The position numbers and the translations under genes are program-made. Source: Omphalotus guepiniiformis (Eukaryota > Basidiomycota > Agaricomycetes > Agaricales > Omphalotaceae). Taken from it: a stretch of 64,000 nucleotides of DNA. The stretch is from assembly GCA_028554645.1 (NCBI GenBank), contig JAQOOI010000079.1, positions 310,001-374,000 on the forward strand. The letters run 5' to 3'. This document shows positions 23,338-33,495 of the stretch, in pieces (positions within the stretch are counted from its first letter, which is position 1; every line of letters begins with the position of its first letter). Under the pieces are notes generated by a model that was not told the DNA's origin, searched no databases, and was given only the letters and a program-made list of their open reading frames with translations.

Positions 23338-24960
23338 TCATTGATATACATCAAGGTTTAGCATACTATGTCCAAGGTCTGTAAGTGTAGATAAAAGTCC
23401 TAACCCCAATGACCAACGTTGTTGCTTCCTAAACCTGTCCTCTTTGACCTCCTGTTCACTCATTGCAGCCAGACGATCCTCCTGTAACTGAAATCCATTG
23501 TCAACCCAACGGAACAGCCCACCCGGCATATACTGGGTAAAGGAATAGCGACGCTCGTTCTTCCGGATGCGGGTGTTGGAGTGGCGACAAACGCCGGATG
23601 GTATGGCGACCACGGTCCCAGGTGGAAACTCAATAACCTTCCTGGCGTCCCAGAGAATGATATGGCCCCCGTGCGTTGGGTCGTAGTCGCCTAGTGCCCA
23701 GATAAAGCACAGGCCGAAGGGTAGATTGCCATGATCAATGTGGGGTATGGTTTCAGTTAGCGGGCCAAAGTTGAATGTGGCGGTAGGAAATACACTGTTG
23801 TGGAAGATGCGGACAAGACTTTCGTCATGTTCAAGAAGGTGCGTAAGATACGTCTGATAGTAATCATAGAGGTGGGGGGCCCAACTCTTGAACACCCCAG
23901 TCGCAAATCCGGAAAGGCGTTTGAACGCCCAGTGTTCCACCAGCCCCCGAAGGACCTTAGTGTTCCGCCAGCCCCCGAAGGACCTTAGTGTTCCGCTTAT
24001 TGTGAATAAGATTCCCTGGGCGCTACAACTGGTGAGTATTGGGAATTAGATGGTGGGGTGACACTCACAACTTGCCCTCCTCCAAAAGAGATCCCAGTTG
24101 ACAATGCAGGAAATTTGCCCCTGCGATGGCCTTGTTGCTCCGCATTGAAGCTGCAACAAGCGCGCAAGTGCTCTAGTTCATCAGCAGCAGCCTTGGTGCA
24201 TTCCTGCCATTTAGGGTCTGCAGGCGCATCCACAGCAACGGCAAAAACCCGACCTTCAGAGTCGGCAAATGGGGTGGAAGCACTGACGTGGAACATAGTC
24301 AGTGCACACCTAAAGATCAATCTGGAAATTACACACTCTGGGTTATACCGCACAAGCTCGAATTTGAACTTTGATTTGGGACCAACAACTTCATGCAGCC
24401 CGTACGCCCGGTCTGGAGTGCCAGAAGGGCGATCCTTCTTTTCCTTTAGCCCGACGTACGCGGTCGAAGTGACCGGTGCATCACTGAACAGACTGAACGA
24501 GTTGTGTATGGGTTGTGACGCAGTGTTATGGCGATTCTCAATGGGGGGGCGAGGTTTGATATCGTCCGCGCGTTTGGTAGGGGCTGCTTGACGTTTACGA
24601 TCCCTATTCTGCTTGCTGGACTCTTTAGAGCGTTTGAGTCGACGGGCGCGGGTTTTAGATACGCCTAAGGAGGTGGCTGCGGCAGAGTCAGCGCCGAGGG
24701 TAGGAATTGGCAGGGGGTGGGGCCTGAGAAGCGGTGGCGGGGTGGGGGAGGAGGGAGGGGAGGATAAGGGTGAGGATAAAGGTGAGGAGGTGGCGGATGT
24801 TGGTGGGGGTGGCGATGAGCTGAAGGGGTCTGCAGAAGTTGGGGCTTTGTCAAGGTAATCATAAGCGCCTTCGTGCTCCAGAGTGCGGCGAAGTGCCGCT
24901 GAAAACTCGAACGCGGTTCTAACAGCAGCCGTGGGTTTGGGTGGGGGAGGCCCTGTAGAG
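23338..24960 (-). pseudogene. TET/JBP-like 2OG-Fe(II) dioxygenase, frameshifted
   Basis: Fungal member of the dioxygenase group that includes TET/JBP 5-methylcytosine oxidases and in mushrooms is linked to KDZ transposons. Minus-strand order: a Pro/Ser-rich N-terminal part, a basic stretch (TRARRLKRSKESSKQNRDRK), a central block (DSEGRVFAVAVDAP, HRRGKFPALSTGISFGGGQ), then from 24022 PGNLIHNKRNTKVLRGL and the catalytic half. The iron triad is visible: HIDHGNL (HxD) and the distal His in CRHSN; Arg of NERRYSFTQY is the likely 2-oxoglutarate ligand, followed by MPGGLFRWVDNGF. An exact 28-bp tandem duplication (23941-23996) shifts the frame just before this half and brings a stop at 23959-23957. 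It is disabled unless translation or splicing bypasses the duplication. Confidence 0.8.
23941..23996. repeat. Exact 28-bp tandem duplication inside the dioxygenase exon
   Basis: The 28-mer beginning cagcccccgaaggacc occurs at 23941-23968 and again, identically, at 23969-23996. With only one copy the conserved frame reads straight through as KVLRGLVEHWAFKRL. Confidence 0.95.
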
Positions 24961-25535
24961 GGAGGTTAGATTCTTGACACGCCCAGCCCTAGCCCTCCGC
25001 CCTCAGTGCAAGCCTTCGGAGAGCACCCGAGATTCCAAAGAATGTGCAGTATCCTCGCATTCCCGTTGCGCGAGTATTCAAGGAACTGTAACATTCCTCG
25101 GGTTCAGGCGATCGTTGAAGTATTGCAGATGAAGGGAATCGGGTAGTAGCTAGTAAAGAGTGGACGTACAGGGATTAGAGAGCTTTTGACGTTTTTTGGG
25201 TCTCTTCACCTCTCTGTTTTCCAGAGTGACGCGAGCCGCAGCTGAAAATTCGTAGTCGGTTTTAACACCAGCCGGTGTGTTGGACGCTGTAAAGCGACGT
25301 TAAATTCTTGTGGTGTTCAGCCTCGCCCTCCCCCCTCAGCGCAAGCCTTCGGAGAGCACCTGAGATTCCAAAGAATGTGCAGTATCCTCGCATTCCTGTT
25401 GCGCGAGTATTCAAGGAACTGTAACATTCCTCGGGTTCAGGCGATCGTTGAAGTATTGCAGATGAAGGGAATCGGGTGGTAGCTAGTAAAGAGTGGACGT
25501 ACAGGGATTAGAGGGCTTTTGACAATTTTCGGCTC
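24880..25535. repeat. 333-bp direct duplication covering a dioxygenase 5' exon
   Basis: 24880-25190 and 25213-25535 are direct copies offset by 333 bp and are very similar over 'gcaagccttcggagagcacc' through 'cgtacagggattagag'. On the minus strand each contains a related exon reading EFSAALRRTLEHE or EFSAAARVTLENRE, and both copies keep the donor-like 'ccctgtacgtcc'. It looks like tandem duplication of a 5' exon of the dioxygenase gene. Confidence 0.75.
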
Positions 25536-25689
25536 GCTTCATCACTCTGTTTGAAAGATGGGGGTGAGTGTGGCAAGGAGGCTAGGGGAAGACTTCTGCA
25601 TCAACAAAACTTTGGCAATGTCACGAGATTCAGATTTATCATCATCCATCCCACGGAGGCCCAAGCAAGGTTTCTGCCGAGCGTGGCCC

Positions 25690-26090
25690 TAGTAGTCACG
25701 TGTACCCGGGATCAGCAAACCGTAGGAAACTACTTGCACGATCTCTAGCCAATCATGTATCCGCGATAAGGATATAAATGGCAAATCTTTGTGGCAAAGT
25801 CAGTTTGCTACGTTGACAAATAAGCTCTATTTCAGCAGTTTTCCTTCGATTAGGCTCGCTTAGGCTCGCTTACAGCAAAAATAAATCAAATGCACCAGAG
25901 AATCTTTATAGAAACCTTGCCAAAACTCATGGTTTGGGTTACACTGCTGATATTTGATTTTGCGGTTTCATCGCAGAGCTGAACCAAAGCGATTGGATGG
26001 CACTAACCGCGATCGGCTCGTCTCAGCTAAGCATATGGAAGGTAAAATCTAGTGCAGATTGGTCCTAAACTCTTACGGGAAGTCATCCAC
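25690..26090 (+). repeat. Dispersed repeat, copy 1
   Basis: Shares with 37815-38070, in the same orientation and order: 'cacgtgtacccgggatc', 'aggctcgcttacagcaaa', 'ataaatcaaatgcaccaga', 'tcggctcgtct' and 'aaggtaaaatctagtgcaga'. Copy 1 is longer and more complete. It contains no open frame and is probably non-autonomous. Confidence 0.75.
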
Positions 26091-26479
26091 TTTTCTCCGA
26101 TAGAAAAACGCCAAGCCTCGCTACATACGAGAAATCTCAGGAAATCTCCCCAGAGGCTCCAGCTAGCTCCAGCCGTTTTACTAAGCAATTATGAGGTTGA
26201 CTGCCCGTTGAGCTTCTATTTGTGGTATGCCCCAGAAGCCTTTGGAGCCTGTTGGAGCAAGAAAGTTTTCTAGCGATACGGAATCTTTTCTACACAAAGC
26301 CACTTGGCGACGTGTGGCTCATAAGCTCTAATGAACCTTTTTGAATATACATAGATTTCTCGCAGCTCGATGATCAACAAAACATAGTGGGGGGGGGGAA
26401 TACTTTGTCTCAAGGAAAAACAGACGGCATCTGATGATCTGATGTGTCGAGCTTAACATTGAAACAAATGGCACGCGTG

Positions 26480-27084
26480 CTAAGTAATGGGAAGGCGAGC
26501 ATAGGCGACTACGAGTAGGTCTACTAGGTCACGCCGATCCTCTTGTAGACAGTCGGTGTGCGCGCGCAACGATGACAACTGGTTCCGCAAGCTATCGAGC
26601 TCAGCCTGCAGGGTGGCCTCCCGCGTGGCTAGTGAGCCCTCCTCGACTTTCTTCTCCTCCAGGCCTTGCTCAAGCGCAGCGAGCCGGCGGAGGACTTCAG
26701 GCCCAGTGAGAGTAGGCAAAGGCGCCTGGGCAGCGGCGCCTTCTGGGCTGATGCGGTACACTGCGTCATGGATCAGGACGGGCTATGGTAGCTAGACAAT
26801 GTTTAGTACTTACGTTGCACCTCTGACCAGAGACGAGATTCCACCTGGTCTAAATTATCCTGTCGGCTTGAAGACCCGTTCCAAGTCAGTCCAAGCTCTG
26901 CGAAGTCCGCCCTCATGTGACGGAGAATGTTGGATTCAGAGCTCCACGTATCTCTCCAAGGTCTCGCGCGTGTTTCGGACTGTGACCAGTACGAATGCGA
27001 CCCTACTGCCGGAGGGATGAAGGTTTCGTCGCGGGGTGCGCTGGTATTGTTCTGCTCGTCGACCTCGTTCAAGTTCTCTGCCAT
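26480..27084 (-). CDS. Unknown two-exon coiled-coil protein
   Basis: Exon 1 starts at 27084 (MAENLNEVDEQNNTSAP) and runs to about 26825; exon 2 runs from 26782 to 26480. The two read together as an N-terminal part with RPWRDTWSSESNILRHMRAD and a C-terminal part with LAALEQGLEEKKVEEGSLAT and LQAELDSLRNQLSSLRAHTD, a clear heptad pattern. Total is about 185 aa. The exact donor is uncertain: the obvious GTAAGT breaks the frame, while a GTGCAA four bases earlier in the codon series keeps it. No family is recognised; similar small coiled-coil frames are frequent in mobile DNA. Confidence 0.5.
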
Positions 27085-27911
27085 GAGATAGTGTGGATCA
27101 AGGACGGTACGGTAGGTTGGTTCGGTGCAGCGCAAAGTCCTCCTGCCGCTTTAAAGGGGTTTGCTAGTAATGAGCTGCAGGCCCGGTTTTCTGTACCGGC
27201 TCGGTCTACTTAGGTCGGATGTAGCCTGATGTAGCGTACCGGCAATGTAAGGTGCTTGACATATGCCGGTTACACGACCCTGCCACCTGGTGCGATTCGG
27301 AGCCGCGTAACTGAACAATGAACCCTAAATAATAATGAAGCTCTGAGTCTGATTTTCAATGATGAAATCTATCAGATCTTCTTCCGGGCGCCTGCATAGA
27401 AGGGTCACACTGTCAATGATGAGATATGAGATCTTGTCCCCGGCGCCAGGCGCATGCGGCGTCGTGTCTTACGCGACAAGGTCCACCATCCATATACAAT
27501 ATTTCTTATTCGCGCTACAGACAGATTGTGATACATGTGAGATAAGCAATTTATAAACATATGACCTGGTCACTACTGTAAGAAAGGGGTGGTTGAAAAG
27601 AGGACGCCGACATACCGGGCTTGTTACATCGCAGCGTGCACCGCTGTCCTCTGCTTATTATTATTTGCACTCGGGCCTTTGACTGGAGAAGGGACAATTA
27701 GCTCACTACCTATTCAAAAAACTGCTTGGAAAACCCACCTCGGCTCTTCGTACGCCACCCGTCTCCGCTTGCGTGGTCGGCTATCTTCTGGGCGGTCATT
27801 GAGGAGGCGTTTCAACCGTCCGGACGCGACTGCATCCCAAGCCAACGCGCTCGACGATGTGCACGAAGGTTCCGTTTTCATGACACTGTCACGCTCGCGC
27901 GGTCGCTCGAC

Positions 27912-28448
27912 ACTGAAGACGTTCGGTTGTTCAGACGCGACCGATTCACAAGTCAGTTCGTACCTGTCCAACAACGTCGTGTTACTCACCTGCGATCTGC
28001 CCCTTTCTTGACGTCTTCGTCTGTGCGGTTGATAGTGACTAGGGAAATCGGGAGATCGGACGCGACTGCGTTACAAGTTGATTCAGGCGCACTGAGGACG
28101 TTCCGTTGTTCAGACGCGACCGATTCACAAGTCAGTTCGTACCTGTCCAACAACGTCGTGTTACTCACCTGCGATCTGCCCCTTTCTTGACGTCTTCGTC
28201 TGTGCGGTTGATAGTGACTAGGGAAATCGGAAGATCGGACGCGACTGCGTTACAATTTGATTCAGGCGCACTGAGGACGTTCCGTTGTTCAGACGCGACC
28301 GATTCACAAGTCAGTTTGTACCTGTCCAACAACGTCGTGTTACTCACCTGCGATCTGCCCCTTTCTTGACGTCTTCGTCTGTGCGGTTGATAGCGACTAG
28401 GGAAATCGGAAGATCGGACGAGACTGCGTTACAAGTTGATTCAGGGGA
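27912..28448. repeat. 179-bp tandem array, 3 copies
   Basis: Unit starts (actgagg/actgaag) at 27912, 28091 and 28270; copies 2 and 3 are almost identical. Each unit contains two related half-blocks around 'cgcgac.g.tt.caagt'. Both strands keep 60-90-codon frames with GTGAGT and AG sites inside, so these could be duplicated exons of the minus-strand frame above 27714, but no protein family is recognised. Confidence 0.8.
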
Positions 28449-28488
28449 TTGCATGGTGGAGGCGTATAGTTGGAGGAAACGCAGACGA

Positions 28489-29990
28489 CGTACTTACTTA
28501 TATGTCCAGCTGTGATATTTGTGAAGGTCTTGAAGTACGTGATAAATTCTGAGCATTTATATGTTTTGCATGGAACATATTTGTTAGAAAATGCTTGTGG
28601 TTGTTCACTTGCTACTTTGGAATTGCCTGCCTTGCCGCTGTTTATGTGTGTGGGTTCACTCAGACTGATGCCTGCCTGTCTCTGTCATGTGATCGCTGCG
28701 GGACCACGCATGCTAATTGAGGACCCCCGACAATTGGGGGGACAGTCGGATACGGATCCACCTACAAAGTGGCCTTTTTTCGGTGAAGGTAGGATACGAC
28801 CCCCACTAAAAGTCCACCTATTGCTGATTTTTCCACGCTGAGGTGAGGTACTATTGTCCACCTACAGGGTGCCAACTGACGAGCAGCTCGGATATTTGTC
28901 CACCTACAAAAATGTTTAGCAGTGTTTACCACACCCGCTTGATTGACTGAAGTGGCTCACCGGCCGGCCACCGGCTTTAACTCAACCCTCCACGAGCCCT
29001 TCCTCTTGTTTGCTGATGTCAAATTCGAGCCAACTGTGGCCAAAGGTGGATGAAATAGGATGAAAATTGACGAGCTGGACAATGTTTACAGGACATCTCA
29101 GGAAAAATTTCTTGCTAATTAGGGATACTCTTACAATGCAACAGCACTATTATCTATACAGGCCCGCTGTACCAGTATCTTATTCAAAATTCTAGTCAAT
29201 TTCCCCCTCTGTTTCCCCCTACTGATGGCTGAAGCACCACTAGAATCTCGCTCTCAACACCTAGAATCATATATACGTGCTTAGAAATAGCCTCGGAATT
29301 TTTTTTAGGATTTTTCGAAATTTTTTTGAAAATTTAGAGGTCGGATACGATTTTCCACCTACTGAAGGCGAAAATCGGAGGTCGGATGCACAATCCACCT
29401 ACAGGCAACCCAAAAAAGGCAGTTTTCGTGTCCACCTACAAACCCCGAAAATCAGTGATTTTAGTATTGTTGCGCACCGTTTTGGGAGGTCATGCTGAAA
29501 TCACGTGTGTCAATTTAGCTTCCTAACAAGTGCGTGTCTTCTACGTGTTCATTTGGTTACTGCTCCTGATGTATAAGTAAGCCAGTGAGGAGCAAATACA
29601 GTTGCAACGTTGTTCACACTTGCGTAATCACAGATTACTCATAAGCAATACTAGGGGATGACTCGGGAGACTACAGACGACTTATATGTCCAACGGTGAT
29701 CTTTGAGAAGGTCGCGAAGTACGTGATAAATGCTGAGATATAGCGCTGAGAAGCCAGTGTGTGAAGTTGAGACCATGTACTTACTTATATGTCCAACGGT
29801 GATATCTGCGAAGTACGTGATAAATGCTGGCTGAGATATAGCGCTGAGAAGCTGTGTGTTTTGAATGGAACATGTTTGATAGAAATTGTTTGTGGTTGTT
29901 CAATTGCGGCTTTGGTATTGCCTGCGACTATTAACAGTGACATCCTGGCTTCTGGCCTCGTTGTCACCAAGTGACCCTCTGAATTCATTT
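28489..29990 (+). repeat. Diverged direct repeats and TCCACCTA cluster
   Basis: A block with 'acttatatgtccaacggtgat' and 'gaagtacgtgataaatgctgag' recurs at about 28495-28640, 29680-29745 and 29780-29935. Between them, 28750-29450 holds about eight TCCACCTA(C) words, many followed by AAA. No gene is supportable in the roughly 1.5 kb. Confidence 0.6.
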
Positions 29991-30054
29991 GGTGATAACA
30001 CGAGGGTCTTCATCACGTGAGCCTCCAAGCTCCCTTATAACAGTGACACGACAC

Positions 30055-32613
30055 ATGTCTTCAGGGACTTTACCACCTGTCGCAATGAGGCCCGCTGATA
30101 CTGATATTGATCCTGGTTCTCCTGATTCTGAGGTCGTGCTCAACGTTTTATATGTCGACATGATGGTGTACCGAGCGGTCCCTTTCGATCGTAACAACAA
30201 TGGAAGCGCAGTACATACCCAGTTGGCAAAGTATGTCTTTACATCAATTGGACATACGTTGCCCTGCGAACAAATTCTGTCTGCAACCCTCGTAGGTCGC
30301 TTGTCAGTGCTTGCTGAGGTTTGCACTGACAAAATGTGGAACAGGTGGACATCCAGCTACCCCCGGGCAAGCCGTCCGAAGATCAAATCTTTGAAGAGTA
30401 TGATAGGCATAATCCGGACTCGACCTCAAATCCGATTGGTCGGCGCGAGTATCCACTGCAGGGAGTGTTTTCTGACCCGAAAAAGCTTCAGCTTATTGTC
30501 AGACTAGGTATGTGTCCTTATCTCTCACTTCATTACCCTGAAGTTTATCCACCTCTTTGCTGTTAGATGTCCCCATTCCTGCGTACAGGATCAACGTTTT
30601 CGACCTCTCGAAAAAGAAACTGCTGGACCTTACAGAGCGAGCCATGCATATTTCATCCGTCAGTGTCAAGCAATTGGTACCGGGCCCCGATGTTGAATTT
30701 TATAAGGTCAGCTTCATCGGTTAGAACACAGCTTGTTGCTCAACGGCTACTTTGTACCAGCCACTTCAACCAATTTTTCTCGCCGAGAAGGGTCCGCTCC
30801 CTGAAATCTCCGACCAGGAGCTGCAATATGTTAGACCGAGGCAGTCCCTTCGTGCATGTTACCCAAACGGATATGGGGGAAACCGGATGCATTTCGCAGT
30901 CAGGTTTACTGGTGAGTCTAGCATCCCTGTCGTTGCATTGGGCTCTAACAGCTGATTTTTCGGATGGACAAGCAGTTGAGAAAATCGAAATCGAGGAAGC
31001 AGAGGACATTGCGGAGGTTCACTCCAAACGTGCGTTGTTGACCATAATATGTAAAACTGAAGCTGATTGTCCCTGCAGAGCGCGATAATTATGTCCGACT
31101 TGCACTGCAAGGAACATCTCCGTCTGTCAGGTCATTGGTACCCCATTATAAAAAGAATCAAAATTCCCTGGTGGAGATGCTTCTCGACGGTCGCCGGGGT
31201 TCCCATTTACCAATACATAATATCGGCCTCCCCATACAGCTCTACCATCCTGTCTTCGCCAAGTTCATTGAGTACGTCAATGATCCCCAGTTACCCATAA
31301 CAGCGGCCCAGGTGCGCCTGGTGGTGGAACTCGCATGTCACATGTCCGAAATCCAATCTTTGGAGTCAGATCGAGATGCGCGCACTCGCCAGTTGTTAGG
31401 CGAATTGCTTGACGAACCTCTGGAGTCCGTATTAAATAAAGACAATTCGTGTCCGGACTACAGCTGCCTGACTCGGGCCAAATTAGGTCGAAACGGGGCT
31501 CCTATAAACGGGGCTCCTATGATAGTGGAGGTCAAGCGTGAGCTGGGCGAGAGCAGCGATCCTTCGGTTCAGGTTTCGTTTTCTTATACACGATTTTTTG
31601 CTCATGCGGAAGTAAGTCGCCGTCTTTTTATGCAAATAACCTTCTCAAAACACCTCCAGCGTATGCCCTTTCGTGCCAACTCATGCTGCCCAACCTTCGT
31701 CATCGCGATAGGCGGGGCTTGGATGACCATTATGGGCGCCGTCTTAACAACACATACCATCGTCCAGCGGTTGACTGGGTATGAATGGATGGCTTACACG
31801 AAACATATTAGCACCTGTGATGCTGTCAGCATAACTCGTCGTCTCGTGGCTCTGCGATTGGCTCTTAAGGAACTGTGCAATTGGTATGGCCAGTTAACCC
31901 CCACCAACGCAGTCATGCGTCCATCCATTGATGACAAGTTCTGCCGCTACGTTTATCCGCACAAGGACAGTTTCATGCATGACGGGAAAGAGGTCAAATT
32001 CACCTATGTGAGGGCCTTGACTGCGACAACATTCTGCACTACGTTTTTGGTCGCCATCACTCATAAAGGTCCGAAGGAACAGCTCGCCATTGTGAAATTC
32101 GCAGAACAATATAACCCTGCCGCACACAAATATATGGCAACAAACAATTTAGCTCCCAAGCTGATTCATTATGAGGTGCTAGGAGCGGGCTACCAAGACC
32201 TTGTGTTTGTAGTGATGGAATACCTTGACAAAGCTCGTACCTTGGCAGACATCATTACGGACCGCGAGAAGATATCAGGAGAGGTAGGTGCAAGTGAAGC
32301 GGTGGCGGTGGAAGGTGCGAGTGAGGCGGTGGAGGCTGCGTTGACCACGTTGTGGTCGGGCGGGTACATCTTCGGTGATTTGCGAGCGCCCAACATTATG
32401 GTCATGCCCGCGGAGCCCGGAGAGCCTGATGACCGGATCACATGCGCTCGCATTCGCCTTGTCGACTTTGACTGGGTAAACACTGTGGGTGGCGATGTGA
32501 GATACCCCGCTTTTCTTGCGTCAGTTGTCAAACAGGCCTCTGGGGCTGGCGACTATGATTGCATTGAGAGGGAGCATCAAGATACAATGTTTGCAACATT
32601 GTTCAAAAGGTAG
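30055..32613 (+). CDS. Crinkler-like protein: header, REase-like and kinase-like domains
   Basis: Multi-exon gene. The first part (VLNVLYVDMMVYRAVPFDR ... EYPLQGVFSDPKKLQLIVRL) resembles the ubiquitin-like header of fungal Crinkler (CRN) proteins. The middle has NVFDLSKKKLLDLTERAM and YNVRLAL-type segments. The long last exon (31135-32613) carries a restriction-endonuclease-like motif PMIVEVKRELGESSDP (E-x-K), followed by CCPTFVIAIGGAWMTIMGAV. It ends with a protein-kinase-like fold: QLAIVKF (Lys), FVVMEYLDKA, YIFGDLRAPNIMVM (catalytic loop) and IRLVDFDW (DFG-like). Such fusions are known in basidiomycetes and have been linked to transposon-derived effectors. Introns at the 5' end are only partly resolved: exon 1 ends at 30230 at GTATGT. 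Target and role are unknown. Confidence 0.65.
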
Positions 32614-33495
32614 TGTTCATTAGAAAATTTTTCCTCATCGTTGGTCTGAGATTGTTATATAGACGTCCAGTTTTGAAAGCCGAGGGTCCTGAGGGTCCTG
32701 CTAAGCGACGCCGTTTGGAAGCTCCCTCGAAGGGAGAAAGTAGCCAGGGGCAATGAGGAGTAGATCGTTAGGTAGTACCACCCGGGCAATGATACATCGC
32801 GCCTGCAGGATCTGAAGGTACTTATCTTTTCAAACACTTGGTACCAGTTATCGTCTCACAATTATCAGGGACATTTCGTCGGGAGTCTTACGATGTTCGA
32901 ATGTACTTATAATTACACCGCTTTGTACCAACCCTTCCCTCCCCGTCATTGTACCCTATACTTATACTGCTTTGTATCGTTTCATCCCTGCCCGTCGTCG
33001 TACCATACAGTCGCGATGATTCTGAAGATCTTGAATTGTCCATGATCCATACCTCTCCCTTCGTTGTACCGTACAATCACGATAAATTCGGTTGTTGAAG
33101 TTCCTGATACGCAGACTGATTACTACTCAAGCTGAAGTTAAAATCCGGCTAAAACGAACTCGTACCCACCTGGGCACCGGCCCAGGCCACCAATCAAGTT
33201 ATGCACGCACGGGTTTGGTCCTCGTCTTGGCCATACTCACTGTTCTCCTCCCAATATATGTTGTTTTAGTGCTTAACGAAGATGAGGTGGTACGCTCCGT
33301 AGGATTGTGAAAACAGGTGGTATATTCATTTGCTGTCTATGCAAAATGAGAAGGTAATACGTTGCGTGATAAATACGCACAAACAGAAACAAAAGCTTTG
33401 TAATGGCAAATTGTGGCCGCCAAACTGGATTACAGGTGAGATACGATGTCGTTTTTTCAGCGGAACACGGCATGTACCACTCATGTACTTTGTAG
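32614..33495. other. Spacer; short repeats, no gene
   Basis: 'gttgtaccgtaca / gtcgtaccatacag / cattgtaccctata' words recur at 32940-33080. Nothing coding is supportable. Confidence 0.4.

Noticed and set aside
24665..24862. Proline/histidine-rich minus-strand frame
   Set aside because: It is the shifted frame of the Ser/Pro-rich linker of the dioxygenase gene; the other frame continues into the conserved basic stretch.
27726..28515. Plus-strand frames of 76-154 codons
   Set aside because: They repeat with the 179-bp units and have no family; repeat structure explains them better.
28750..29450. Helitron end
   Set aside because: No Rep/helicase gene and no convincing TC...CTRR end with hairpin was seen.
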